Positions 15,696-23,716 of a stretch of 64,000 nt of DNA are shown one piece after another. A program made the translations under genes and the position numbers. Below the pieces are notes generated by a model, which saw only the letters and a list, made by a program, of their open reading frames with translations, searched no databases and was not told the origin of the DNA. Each line of letters begins with the position of its first letter. Position 1 is the stretch's first letter. The DNA comes from Methylomonas sp. (lineage in GTDB: Bacteria; Pseudomonadota; Gammaproteobacteria; Methylococcales; Methylomonadaceae): assembly GCF_023228165.1 (NCBI RefSeq), contig NZ_JALOBS010000029.1, forward strand, positions 1-64,000, read 5' to 3'.

Positions 15696-17264
15696 ATGTC
15701 TTTAGGTCAGTGGGTGGGCTATCGATGGCTGGCTGAAAGGTACAACATCAACCCTGTTCAACCGTTTCGAATAGATAGCCAAATCGTAAAATCACGCTTA
15801 ACCGAGCGAGTCGATGGGTTTATCCATGAATTCTATCCGCCAGCCTTCAAGCCGGAAGACACCTTCGTGGATCATATGACTTTTGCGCTCAAGCGTGAAG
15901 GCATTCATCTCGAGTTTTTAGCGCGACTGTTTGAAGTTGTTCCGGTTGCCGAAATTGAAGAATGGGTTAATGCTGAACCCAGTGGCCAATATGCGCGGCG
16001 AACGGGTTTTTTTTATGAATGGCTGACCGGTCGGCAATTAAATTTCAAGGGTGTGAGCGTTGGCAATTATGTCGACGCCATTGATGCCAATCATTATTTT
16101 ACGGCAAGTAACCCTGACAACAATCAGCGCTGGCGGGTTCGTAATAATTTGCCGGGTAACCGCAACTATTGCCCGGTGATTTATCGAACAGATAAGGTAA
16201 AAGCCGCAGAATCCTATGATTGCCAACAAAGCCTGAGCAAGCTCGAAGCTGAGTATGGTCAAGATTTACTCATGCGCAGCGCTGTGTGGCTCACGGTCAA
16301 GGAGAGTCAGGCAAGTTTTACCATAGAGCACGAAGACAAACAGACTGATCGGATAAAGCGCTTTGCCGCTGCCATGGAAAAACACTGCGGACAGATTGAA
16401 AATCCACTGGGTGTATTGTCCTTATCGGAATTACAGGCCGAAATTCTGGGCTCAAGGGCGACACGGTATGGTCTAAGGCAATCACCGGTATTTGTGGGGG
16501 AAAATGATTTTCAGGCCTTAACGATAGTTCATTACATAGCGCCGCACTGGGATGACACCGAATCCATGTTATCGGGTCTTTCGGATTTCGCAGGTCGAAC
16601 AGTCGATAAATCCCCACTTGTCAGAGCTGCTGTATTGTCATTTGGTTTTGTTTATATTCACCCTATGGCGGATGGCAATGGCCGTATTTCCCGGTTTTTA
16701 ATCAACGATAGCCTGCGCCGTGATCAGGCTGTACCCGCTCCTTTTATTTTACCTGTCTCAGCAACCATTATCAGCTCACCCCAAAACCGATATGGGTACG
16801 ATCAAATATTGGAAGTGCTTTCAAAACCATTTATGCGGCATTATCACGATCAATACCATTTTGGATCACAGAGCATAGGGGCCGATGGCGTTGATTACAA
16901 TTTTCACTTTAAAAGCTACGCCGATGCTTGCTCAGTTTGGCGCTATCCTGATTTGACCGCACACTGCGAATATCTTGCCCAAATCATCGATCAGACTATC
17001 AACCAGGAAATGCGCAAAGAAGCAGGCTATTTGCGTAGCATTCGTGTCACGCGAGCCCGCATTAAAGAGGTCCTGGATGGCCCAGACACCGATATTGATC
17101 GCATCATTCGTTCGATTCGTAATTCCCATGGCAAAATTTCAAACAAACTTTGCAAGGAATTTCCTTTGCTAAATGAAGCAGATATTGGTTCGGAGATCAT
17201 TAAAATCGTGCAGGAAGAGTTCGGTATATCGGTTATTGAAGTATCTGACGAGAGCGGCGAGTAA
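15696..17264 (+). CDS. Fic-domain protein (probable AMP/nucleotide transferase), 522 aa
   Basis: Fic enzymes transfer AMP or another nucleotide moiety to hydroxyl groups of target proteins and often act as toxins or regulators. The core motif HPMADGNGRISR spans 322-333; it keeps the catalytic H322 and the nucleotide-binding D326, N328, G329 and R330, with Met in place of the usual Phe. The N-terminal 200 residues form an uncharacterised domain (YARRTGFFYEWLTG near 108-121), and the C-terminal 120 residues look helical and may bind DNA. No clear S/T-x-x-x-E-G/N inhibitory helix was recognised, nor an adjacent antitoxin gene. AGGAGCGG upstream supports the ATG start. The 9-bp repeat arrays upstream may regulate it. 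Confidence 0.88.
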   Translation: MSLGQWVGYRWLAERYNINPVQPFRIDSQIVKSRLTERVDGFIHEFYPPAFKPEDTFVDHMTFALKREGIHLEFLARLFEVVPVAEIEEWVNAEPSGQYARRTGFFYEWLTGRQLNFKGVSVGNYVDAIDANHYFTASNPDNNQRWRVRNNLPGNRNYCPVIYRTDKVKAAESYDCQQSLSKLEAEYGQDLLMRSAVWLTVKESQASFTIEHEDKQTDRIKRFAAAMEKHCGQIENPLGVLSLSELQAEILGSRATRYGLRQSPVFVGENDFQALTIVHYIAPHWDDTESMLSGLSDFAGRTVDKSPLVRAAVLSFGFVYIHPMADGNGRISRFLINDSLRRDQAVPAPFILPVSATIISSPQNRYGYDQILEVLSKPFMRHYHDQYHFGSQSIGADGVDYNFHFKSYADACSVWRYPDLTAHCEYLAQIIDQTINQEMRKEAGYLRSIRVTRARIKEVLDGPDTDIDRIIRSIRNSHGKISNKLCKEFPLLNEADIGSEIIKIVQEEFGISVIEVSDESGE

Positions 17265-17458
17265 GACTACTGCGAATTCTGCCGAGCACTAAAGATAACC
17301 ACTAAAAATCAATGGCGATAGCCAAGATAGTTGATGATGGTGAAAGTTAAAAAGCGATTTTTCTCTCAGTTCCCTCATCCAAAATCGTAGAGAACTTCTA
17401 CAACCCTCATTATTATTGATAGTTCCCTCAGTTCTCTGGTTCTCTTTAAAAAGTCCTC

Positions 17459-17498
17459 TTTTTATCCCAAGTGCCTCAAGGCACGACTTGGATAAAAA
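17459..17498. repeat. 40-bp imperfect palindrome after the Fic gene
   Basis: The arms TTTTTATCC...AAG...TGCCT and AGGCA...CTT...GGATAAAAA pair across a two-base centre with small bulges. The T-run precedes rather than follows the stem on both strands, so it does not look like an ordinary terminator. It lies near the right edge of the accessory region and could be a recombination or protein-binding site. Confidence 0.5.
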
Positions 17499-17696
17499 TG
17501 GAGTGAGTGGATCAACTTGCCAAGCTCTGTGATTCCGATTTTCGTACTCACAGGAAGCCAGCAAATTAAAAATGCAGTAACAATTCCAGTAACTTTTGTT
17601 AAAGCCGCTTAAGCTCCTTGAATTAAATGGCTTGCAGACTTGATTCGATTGAGGTCTGAGCACCATTTATGCATTCAAGCGGATGCAACCCAGTCC

Positions 17697-17732
17697 AAAA
17701 ACCCGTAAGTTGCAAGGCTTGACGGGTTTTTT
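17697..17732 (+). terminator. Rho-independent terminator
   Basis: AAAAACCCGTAAG (17697-17709) pairs with CTT-g-ACGGGTTTTT (17718-17731) around a short loop, and the stem ends in a T-run on the plus strand; a T-run follows on the minus strand too, so it may work in both directions. It lies between the Fic gene and the pirin locus. Confidence 0.7.
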
Positions 17733-17828
17733 ATTGGCCGAAGCAATGTAAGTGTTCTTTCAACTTAAATTACCGCATCCCGTGATCTTTTCATCAGGAG
17801 TGGGTATGGCCGGCACATCGAAATGGCG

Positions 17829-17945
17829 TCAGCATATCGGGATCTGGTCGCAATCCGCCCGGCAGCGGGTTAACGACGGAGGCATCAATACGTGATTGGG
17901 TAATGTGGGGCTGCCGACTGGTAAAGGTTGAAATAACTTGTTCAT
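17829..17945 (-). pseudogene. Fossil N-terminus of an Old Yellow Enzyme (NemA-like flavin oxidoreductase)
   Basis: Downstream of pirin on the same strand, a good AGGAG site precedes an ATG at 17945 and 38 codons beginning MNKLFQPLPVGSPTLPNHVL. The next segment (MPPSLTRCRADCDQIP) matches the conserved start of Old Yellow Enzyme family alkene reductases, in which MAPLTRSRA-type sequence forms the FMN site. The frame then meets TGA at 17829-17831 and no further homologous sequence follows, so about 90% of the gene is missing. The pirin-OYE-LysR arrangement suggests an intact redox-stress locus once stood here and was cut, perhaps when the neighbouring accessory region arrived. Confidence 0.75.
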
Positions 17946-17995
17946 GAGTAATTCGCTCCTGTGTGCTCCCTAAAATATGGCAATTGGCCGGGCCG

Positions 17996-18877
17996 TCAGT
18001 CGGCTGCGGTGAGCCTTCCTGCTTGATAGTCGTCAATTGCCTGCTGGATTTGTGCAGGGGTATTCATGACGAAGGGGCCGTGCTGAACAATTGCTTGTCT
18101 TAACGGTTTGCCGGACACCAACAGGACGCGGCTGTCTTGTTGCGCTTGCATTTGAATGCCATCCGCAGTCTGGTCGTTCTTCAGTACAGCCAGCCGACCC
18201 TTGGGCGCCGATCGGTCGCCTACCGATACTTCACCGCGATAGACCACGAAAAAGGCATTATTGACAGCGGGCAAGCTCTGGCTATAGTGGCTACCGGCCG
18301 GCAAACGAATATCCAAAATCGTAGGCTCCGTAACAGGGCGTTGTATTGCGCCGTTCAGTCCATGACTTGTGCCCGCGATGACCCGCACGGCGACCCCGTC
18401 AGCTATAATCAGCTCGGGTAATTGTGCTTGTTTTACATCGCGATAACCGGCAGGCTGCATTTTGGCTTCCGCGGGCAAGTTGATCCACAGTTGAAAGCCT
18501 TCCAACAGCCCGTCTTGTTGTTCCGGCATTTCGGAATGAATAATACCTCTGCCCGCCGTCATCCATTGGATTCCGCCTGCTTCCAGCAAGCCTTGATGGC
18601 CGGCGTTGTCGCTATGCCGCATTCGTCCGGCGATTAAATAGGTCAAGGTTTCAAAGCCGCGGTGTGGGTGGCTGGGGAACCCGGCGATGTAATCCTGGGG
18701 CGAATCGCTGCCGAACGCATCCAGCATTAAAAATGGGTCCAGTCGTTGCTGTAGCGACCGACCGAATAGCCGGGTCAATTTCACGCCGGCGCCATCGGAA
18801 GTGACTTGACCGGTTATCTGTTGTTCGATAGTGCGCGAATTGAGCACAATGTCGGCATAAGGTTGAGACGTTTTCAT
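17996..18877 (-). CDS. Pirin family protein (bicupin, quercetinase-like)
   Basis: Pirins are two-domain cupins with one metal centre; some show quercetin dioxygenase activity and others act in redox sensing. The 293-residue product has the N-terminal cupin with FPSHPHRGFETLTYL (near 67-81), supplying two His ligands, and GRGIIHSEMP (near 108-117), supplying the third His and a Glu. The second cupin (near 175-270) lacks metal ligands, as usual. GGGGAG lies about 6 bases upstream of the start. The gene is divergent from a LysR regulator, with only 105 bp between the two start codons, which suggests control by that regulator. Confidence 0.93.
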   Translation of the reverse strand: MKTSQPYADIVLNSRTIEQQITGQVTSDGAGVKLTRLFGRSLQQRLDPFLMLDAFGSDSPQDYIAGFPSHPHRGFETLTYLIAGRMRHSDNAGHQGLLEAGGIQWMTAGRGIIHSEMPEQQDGLLEGFQLWINLPAEAKMQPAGYRDVKQAQLPELIIADGVAVRVIAGTSHGLNGAIQRPVTEPTILDIRLPAGSHYSQSLPAVNNAFFVVYRGEVSVGDRSAPKGRLAVLKNDQTADGIQMQAQQDSRVLLVSGKPLRQAIVQHGPFVMNTPAQIQQAIDDYQAGRLTAAD

Positions 18878-18982
18878 GGTGATCTCCCCGTGTTGATTGG
18901 AATGTGGTTACACTATATTCCGCTACAAAATAGAACGGTAGCCCCTGAAATGGATAACAGTGTTCCGTTGGAGGAACAATTG

Positions 18983-19882
18983 ATGCATATAGAACCGAAC
19001 GATCTGTGGTTGTTTGCCAAAATTGCCGATATTGGTAGCTTCTCTAAAGCCAGTGTGTCGATTGGCTTGCCCAAATCCACACTATCGCGCCGTATCAGCC
19101 AATTGGAAAAACAATTGGGCGAACGAGTGTTCCAGCGCACGACGCGGCAGTTGAATCTCACCGAGTTCGGTTTGAAGTTGCTGCGGCACGGCCGGCAGAT
19201 AGGTGAGGACATCGATGCGGCGGTCGCACTGGCCCAGCATCGGCAATTGCAGCCCAGCGGGATATTGCGGGTATCAATGCCGAACGACTTTGCCAATTTG
19301 GTGTTATTGCCCTTATTGGCCGAGTTTATTTCAGGTCATCCGGCGATTTCCTTGGAGATCGATTTATCGGCTCGGCGCGTGGATCTATTGAGCGAACAGT
19401 ACGATCTGGTAATCCGTATGGGCGATTTGCCTGACGATACCAGTTTGGCCGCAAAACCGGTTTTTCAAAATGCCTGGGGGCTTTACGCGTCCAACGAATA
19501 CCTGGATTCGTATGGTGTACCGGAACAACCGGACGATTTGTGCCGGCACGGCATGTTGCAGTTATTGGCCAGGCAGCGCGAATTGCAGCCATTGCAATTA
19601 ACGCGTGGTGATAGCAGCTGGGCGGCCATCGTGCCGGCCAAAGTGACTGCCAATTCGCCGGAATTATTGGTCAAATTGGCCCTGCGGCATTTAGGTATCG
19701 TCGCCTCGCCTACGGTGTACGCCAACGCGTATGTCAAAACGGGCCAGTTGACGCGGGTGTTGCCGGAATGGCAGTTTCCCACCGTCACTGCCTGGGCCGT
19801 CTTTCCCGGTAGAGGCTTGATGCCCGGCAAAACCAGGGCGTTGCTGGATTTTTTAGCGATCGGTCTGAGTAAGCTCAAGTAA
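18983..19882 (+). CDS. LysR-family transcriptional regulator
   Basis: A DNA-binding regulator with an N-terminal winged helix-turn-helix (residues about 5-62; GSFSKASVSIGLPKSTLSRR is the recognition region) and a C-terminal periplasmic-binding-protein-like effector domain (about 90-295). The start at MHIEPNDLW is chosen because GGAGG sits 8 bases upstream; earlier in-frame starts lack this and would add a non-homologous tail. This gives 299 residues, the usual LysR length. It is divergent from pirin, so it likely controls pirin and the now broken flavin oxidoreductase gene, as seen for related redox-stress loci. The inducer is unknown. Confidence 0.92.
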   Translation: MHIEPNDLWLFAKIADIGSFSKASVSIGLPKSTLSRRISQLEKQLGERVFQRTTRQLNLTEFGLKLLRHGRQIGEDIDAAVALAQHRQLQPSGILRVSMPNDFANLVLLPLLAEFISGHPAISLEIDLSARRVDLLSEQYDLVIRMGDLPDDTSLAAKPVFQNAWGLYASNEYLDSYGVPEQPDDLCRHGMLQLLARQRELQPLQLTRGDSSWAAIVPAKVTANSPELLVKLALRHLGIVASPTVYANAYVKTGQLTRVLPEWQFPTVTAWAVFPGRGLMPGKTRALLDFLAIGLSKLK

Positions 19883-20172
19883 GTTATCCGCCGTGCCGTT
19901 GGATATTCCCAGATATTTTATCGGCTCGCCATTAAGTATGGCTCGCTTTTGCGCGTTACGGCTAAAGCCCGTCGAAGGCTGCGCGCCACCCTGCTTCGAC
20001 CAATATGTTTTAGCTTGCGCGGCTGTTTGCGGTGAAGTGGGTTTAATATATGTGGCGGTTTTGCCAAGCCCGCCGGGTGACTCTTGCATTTATGAGGTGT
20101 GCGTTTAGGGTGCCGCCAAAACTGCACGTGTTTTTGATCTGTTTTTTTATCCGTTCTGAAAGGCTGGCTAAG

Positions 20173-20337
20173 ATGAGTGAATACAAAATATACCATTGCG
20201 TGGAAAGCGCACATATTTACGATGAAGCCAAGGGAGACACCGATAGTGGTATTGCGCCGGGTACGCATTGGTAAGATCTTCCTGAAGATTGGGCTTGCCC
20301 CATTTGCGGGGTGCCCAAACGTTTTTCAAGCCTTTGA
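20173..20337 (+). pseudogene. Rubredoxin pseudogene with in-frame TAA and lost cysteine
   Basis: From ATG 20173 the frame reads MSEYKIYHCVESAHIYDEAK and on to GIAPGTHW, meets TAA at 20272-20274, and continues in the same frame as DLPEDWACPICGVPK before TGA 20335. This is a full-length rubredoxin (54 codons) with the typical second iron-binding pair CPIC intact. The first pair, normally C-x-x-C, reads C-V-E-S, so one iron ligand is also lost. Two independent lesions make loss of function very likely. Rubredoxins carry electrons to, for example, alkane hydroxylases or oxidative-stress reductases. Confidence 0.85.
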
Positions 20338-20488
20338 AGCATTAATTGGCGGGAAGTGACGTCAAGGTTGTCATGATTTCGTCGCGCGGCAGATATTTTA
20401 TAAGGTAACTATTTGTTCTTATTGGTTGTTTGTTTTATGAGCCCGTTGGTTGCATTGTAAGTGTGGAACCCGATAATGGAGCAAAGTC

Positions 20489-20698
20489 ATGAAAACCCTG
20501 TATCAAGAACAAGCCAAAGTAGCTCATGCGGCATTTTTAGATGCCTTAAGCGGCGAATTTATTGCCCGAACCGGATATGGCGCGTATGTGCATTTAAACC
20601 CTTTCGATGTTCACCGGCTATTTAAGGATTATTTGAAACACGGCGTGTCGATTCGGGATTACGTCAAACAAAGCGTCAAGGCTTATCTATCGGCCTGA
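20489..20698 (+). CDS. Small hypothetical protein, 69 aa
   Basis: Family not recognised. The 69 residues look globular and helical, with aromatic-rich segments (YGAYVHLNPFDVHRLFKDYL) and a basic C-terminal helix. There is no signal peptide. A plausible site, GGAGCAAAGTC, precedes the ATG. It stands alone between the rubredoxin remnant and the dacA operon. Composition and start site support a real gene; its function cannot be guessed. Confidence 0.6.
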   Translation: MKTLYQEQAKVAHAAFLDALSGEFIARTGYGAYVHLNPFDVHRLFKDYLKHGVSIRDYVKQSVKAYLSA

Positions 20699-20831
20699 GT
20701 ATAGGCGCCAGAACATCATCAGAAATCCCGTATTTTAGGCGACGGCTAGGCAGCGTTTTCCAGCGGTTTTTCTAAGCAGCTCAGGACGGTGTTACAATAG
20801 CCACTCCCAGAACGACTTACGAATTGCAATC

Positions 20832-21992
20832 ATGATGTTATCTTTCCGTTCAACAGGTAGCCTTTTTGTTGGGCTGTTTTTGTTGCTGGCTGTGCAGACA
20901 TTGCATGCGGCCGGCCCGATTTTTACCCCAGCCGCACCCAGTGTTGCCGGCACCAGCTTTTATTTGATGGATTTTGACAGCGGCCGCGTTCTGGCCGAAA
21001 AAGAGCCGGATAAGCGAGTAGCACCTGCCAGTTTGACCAAAATCATGACGGTGTATGTCGTGTTTCGTGAACTGAAATCCGGACATTTGGCTTTGGACGA
21101 AAAAGTTACCGTCAGTCAAAACGCTTGGGAAACAGGCGGATCCAAAATGTTTATCGAGGTGAATAAACAGGTTGCGGTAGAAGACTTATTGAAAGGCGAT
21201 ATTATTCAGTCGGGCAACGATGCCAGCGTGGCCTTGGCCGAACACGTAGCCGGTAGCGAACAAACCTTTGCCACCATGATGAACGAGCAGGCTTCCCGTC
21301 TGGGTATGGTGAATAGTAATTTCGAAAACAGCACCGGTTTGCCTACTCCCAATCACTACACCAGTGCCCATGATTTGGCGCTGTTGACGCAAGCTTTGAT
21401 CAGAGAGTTTCCGGATTATTACCGCTGGTTTTCGCAAAAAGAGTTTACCTATAACAACATCACCCAGAGAAACCGTAATCAATTGTTGTGGCGGGATGAG
21501 ACTGTTGATGGCGTTAAAACCGGTTTTACCGATGATGCCGGTTATTGCATGGTGGCCTCCGCAAAGCGCGAAGACATGCGTTTGATTTCGGTGGTGATGG
21601 GCACTTCCAGCCCCAACGCGCGGGCCAATGAAAGTCAGTCCTTGTTGAATTACGGTTTCCGCTTCTTCGAAACGCACAGACTATATGAAGCAGGTGCGGC
21701 TTTGACTGAAGCCCGGGTCAGAAAAGGCGAAACGTCCAAATTGTCGGTAGGTGTTGCGGAGGATATCTATGTCACCGCGCCGCGTAAGCATTTCAATGAA
21801 TTAAAAGCCGAGTCTCAGGTGGATAAAGCCATCATTGCTCCAATTAATAAGGGTGATACCGTGGGTAGTTTGAACGTGACCTTGGCTGGCGAGACTATTC
21901 TCAGCAAGCCGCTAGTGGCCATGGACAGCATTGCCGAGGGTGGGTTTTTTCGCCGTTTATACGACGCCGTGCTAGTCTTGCTGGAGCGCTAA
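20832..21992 (+). CDS. dacA: D-alanyl-D-alanine carboxypeptidase (PBP5/6 type)
   Basis: This penicillin-binding protein removes the terminal D-Ala from peptidoglycan pentapeptides in the periplasm. It has a cleaved signal peptide (residues 1-26, ending LHA-AG). The three active-site motifs are S67-L-T-K70, S127-G-N129 and K229-T-G231. A C-terminal beta-rich domain (about 285-370) and a terminal amphipathic helix for membrane attachment are as in PBP5. Its stop overlaps the start of the aminotransferase gene (TAATG at 21990-21994). It leads the operon with dat, ybeD, lipB and lipA, an order common in gammaproteobacteria. Confidence 0.95.
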   Translation: MMLSFRSTGSLFVGLFLLLAVQTLHAAGPIFTPAAPSVAGTSFYLMDFDSGRVLAEKEPDKRVAPASLTKIMTVYVVFRELKSGHLALDEKVTVSQNAWETGGSKMFIEVNKQVAVEDLLKGDIIQSGNDASVALAEHVAGSEQTFATMMNEQASRLGMVNSNFENSTGLPTPNHYTSAHDLALLTQALIREFPDYYRWFSQKEFTYNNITQRNRNQLLWRDETVDGVKTGFTDDAGYCMVASAKREDMRLISVVMGTSSPNARANESQSLLNYGFRFFETHRLYEAGAALTEARVRKGETSKLSVGVAEDIYVTAPRKHFNELKAESQVDKAIIAPINKGDTVGSLNVTLAGETILSKPLVAMDSIAEGGFFRRLYDAVLVLLER

Positions 21993-22831
21993 TGTCTGAC
22001 ACGGTTTATTTAAACGGTGAATATTTACCGTTGGCGGACGCTAAAATCTCGGTTTTGGATCGCGGCTTTTTATTCGGCGATGGGGTCTATGAAGTAATCC
22101 CCGCCTATGCCGGGCGCTTGTTCCGGTTTGAAGATCATATCCTGCGCTTGAATAATAGTTTGCGGGAAATTCGCCTGGACCTGAACAAAAGCGCGGCCGA
22201 ATGGCAGGCAATTTTTCAACCCATGCTGGACAGCGGCAAGGATGAATACATTTATCTGCAAATTACCCGAGGCTATGCACCTAAACGCGATCATGGTTTT
22301 CCGGAACAATTGGTGCCGACCGTGTTTGCCATGTGTTCGGAAATCAAACCGTTTCCAGGTCGGGTCACGGGCGTCAAAGCCGTAACACTGGACGATACCC
22401 GCTGGCAGAAGTGTCATGTCAAGGCAACCGCACTGTTGGCGCACTTGTTGTTGCGTCAAGAAGCATTGGATCAGGATTGCGCGGAAGCGATACTGGTGAG
22501 AAACGGTTATGTCACCGAAGGCGCCGCCAGTAATCTGTTTGCGGTGCTTGATGGTGAACTGATTACCCCTCCTAATAGTAACGAAATCCTGCCCGGCATT
22601 ACCCGCGATGTGATATTGGAACTGGCCAAAGCCAACAGGATGGCTTGTAAGGAAGACGTGATTGCCGTAGAGGCCTTACAAAATGCCAGTGAAATCTGGG
22701 TAACCAGTTCCACCCGCGAAATCGTGCCGGTGATTGAACTGGACGGTCAAGTCGTCGGTCCAGGTAAACCAGGACCGGTATTCCAAAAAATGGACCAATT
22801 GTTACAAGCTTATAAGCAATCGTTAGTATGA
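21992..22831 (+). CDS. dat: D-amino acid aminotransferase (fold-type IV PLP enzyme)
   Basis: A PLP-dependent class IV aminotransferase, most like D-alanine transaminases, which interconvert D-Ala and 2-oxoglutarate with pyruvate and D-Glu. The 279 residues contain the GFLFGDGVYEV start motif (25-35), the PLP-binding lysine K144 in KCHVKATALL, and the late EILPGITRD segment that binds phosphate. It sits between dacA and ybeD with overlapping start and stop codons on both sides. The pairing with a D-Ala carboxypeptidase fits a role in D-alanine turnover. Branched-chain or aminodeoxychorismate specificity is less likely but cannot be excluded from sequence alone. Confidence 0.9.
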   Translation: MSDTVYLNGEYLPLADAKISVLDRGFLFGDGVYEVIPAYAGRLFRFEDHILRLNNSLREIRLDLNKSAAEWQAIFQPMLDSGKDEYIYLQITRGYAPKRDHGFPEQLVPTVFAMCSEIKPFPGRVTGVKAVTLDDTRWQKCHVKATALLAHLLLRQEALDQDCAEAILVRNGYVTEGAASNLFAVLDGELITPPNSNEILPGITRDVILELAKANRMACKEDVIAVEALQNASEIWVTSSTREIVPVIELDGQVVGPGKPGPVFQKMDQLLQAYKQSLV

Positions 22832-23094
22832 GCGAAACAGAAAGCCTCTTAGAATTTCCTTGCCAGTTCGCCATTAAGGCGATGGGCAAAACCAGTGCCG
22901 ATTTCGATACGATTGTGGTGGAAATCGTGCGCCGGCATGTCAGCGATATTCACGAAGGCGCCGTTAGTTCTCGGCCCAGCAAAGCCGGTACTTACACGTC
23001 GGTGACGGTGATGATAGAAGCGACCAGCCGCGAACAGCTGGATGCCATTTATCAGGGCCTGACCGACCACCCCGCCGTGTTGGTGGCGCTGTAA
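22828..23094 (+). CDS. ybeD: YbeD/DUF493 family protein
   Basis: A small (88-residue) ferredoxin-like-fold protein conserved between dacA and lipB in many gammaproteobacteria; its exact role is unknown. The sequence has the family pattern LEFPCQFAIKAMGK near the N-terminus and a C-terminal strand GLTDHPAVLVAL. It overlaps the aminotransferase stop by four bases (ATGA) and is 7 bp from lipB, so it is co-translated with the operon. Confidence 0.92.
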   Translation: MSETESLLEFPCQFAIKAMGKTSADFDTIVVEIVRRHVSDIHEGAVSSRPSKAGTYTSVTVMIEATSREQLDAIYQGLTDHPAVLVAL

Positions 23095-23101
23095 AAAACC
23101 G

Positions 23102-23716
23102 GTGAAGCAGCAAACCGTCCTCAGGCAGTTGGGCTTGCGGGATTATCAAACCGTTTGGCGAAATATGCAGCAATTCACAGCCGATCGGACAGAGATAACC
23201 CCGGACGAAATCTGGATTACCGAGCATCCGCCGGTTTTTACGCTGGGTTTGAACGGCAAGCCGGAGCATGTGTTGCAAGCAAGCGATATTCCGCTAATTC
23301 AAACCGATAGAGGCGGGCAGGTGACTTATCACGGGCCCGGCCAGTTAGTGGTCTATTTTCTGGTTGATTTACGCCGGTTGGCCTTCGGGCCCCGACAGGC
23401 CGTGACTTTGTTGGAAAACGCCATGCTTGTCGCGCTGGCACAATACGGCGTGCGGGCGGAGGCCCGAGCGGACGCGCCCGGGGTGTATGTGGAAGGTAAA
23501 AAAATCGGCGCGTTGGGGCTAAGGATTAAGCGGGGTTGCAGTTACCACGGTTTAAGTTTGAATAACGCCCTGGATTTGACGCCGTTTAGCTATATCAATC
23601 CCTGTGGTTATGCCGGTTTGAAGGTAACCCAGCTGGCCGATTTTGGCGTACAAATACACACTCACGAACTGGCGGTGCCGGTTGTTCATCACCTTATCAA
23701 GGCCATCGAATCATGA
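23102..23716 (+). CDS. lipB: Octanoyltransferase LipB
   Basis: LipB moves the octanoyl group from acyl carrier protein to the lipoyl domains of 2-oxoacid dehydrogenases and the glycine cleavage system. The 204-residue product has the family motif GGQVTYHGPGQLV (71-83), the catalytic lysine K134 in GKKIGALGLR and the acyl-accepting cysteine C168 in NPCGY. The start is GTG at 23102, the first start after ybeD. It overlaps lipA by four bases. Confidence 0.96.
   Translation: MKQQTVLRQLGLRDYQTVWRNMQQFTADRTEITPDEIWITEHPPVFTLGLNGKPEHVLQASDIPLIQTDRGGQVTYHGPGQLVVYFLVDLRRLAFGPRQAVTLLENAMLVALAQYGVRAEARADAPGVYVEGKKIGALGLRIKRGCSYHGLSLNNALDLTPFSYINPCGYAGLKVTQLADFGVQIHTHELAVPVVHHLIKAIES

Noticed and set aside
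17794..18036. 80-codon minus-strand frame overlapping the pirin 3' end
   Set aside because: A different frame in the same DNA shows the Old Yellow Enzyme start with a ribosome site, which explains the sequence better.
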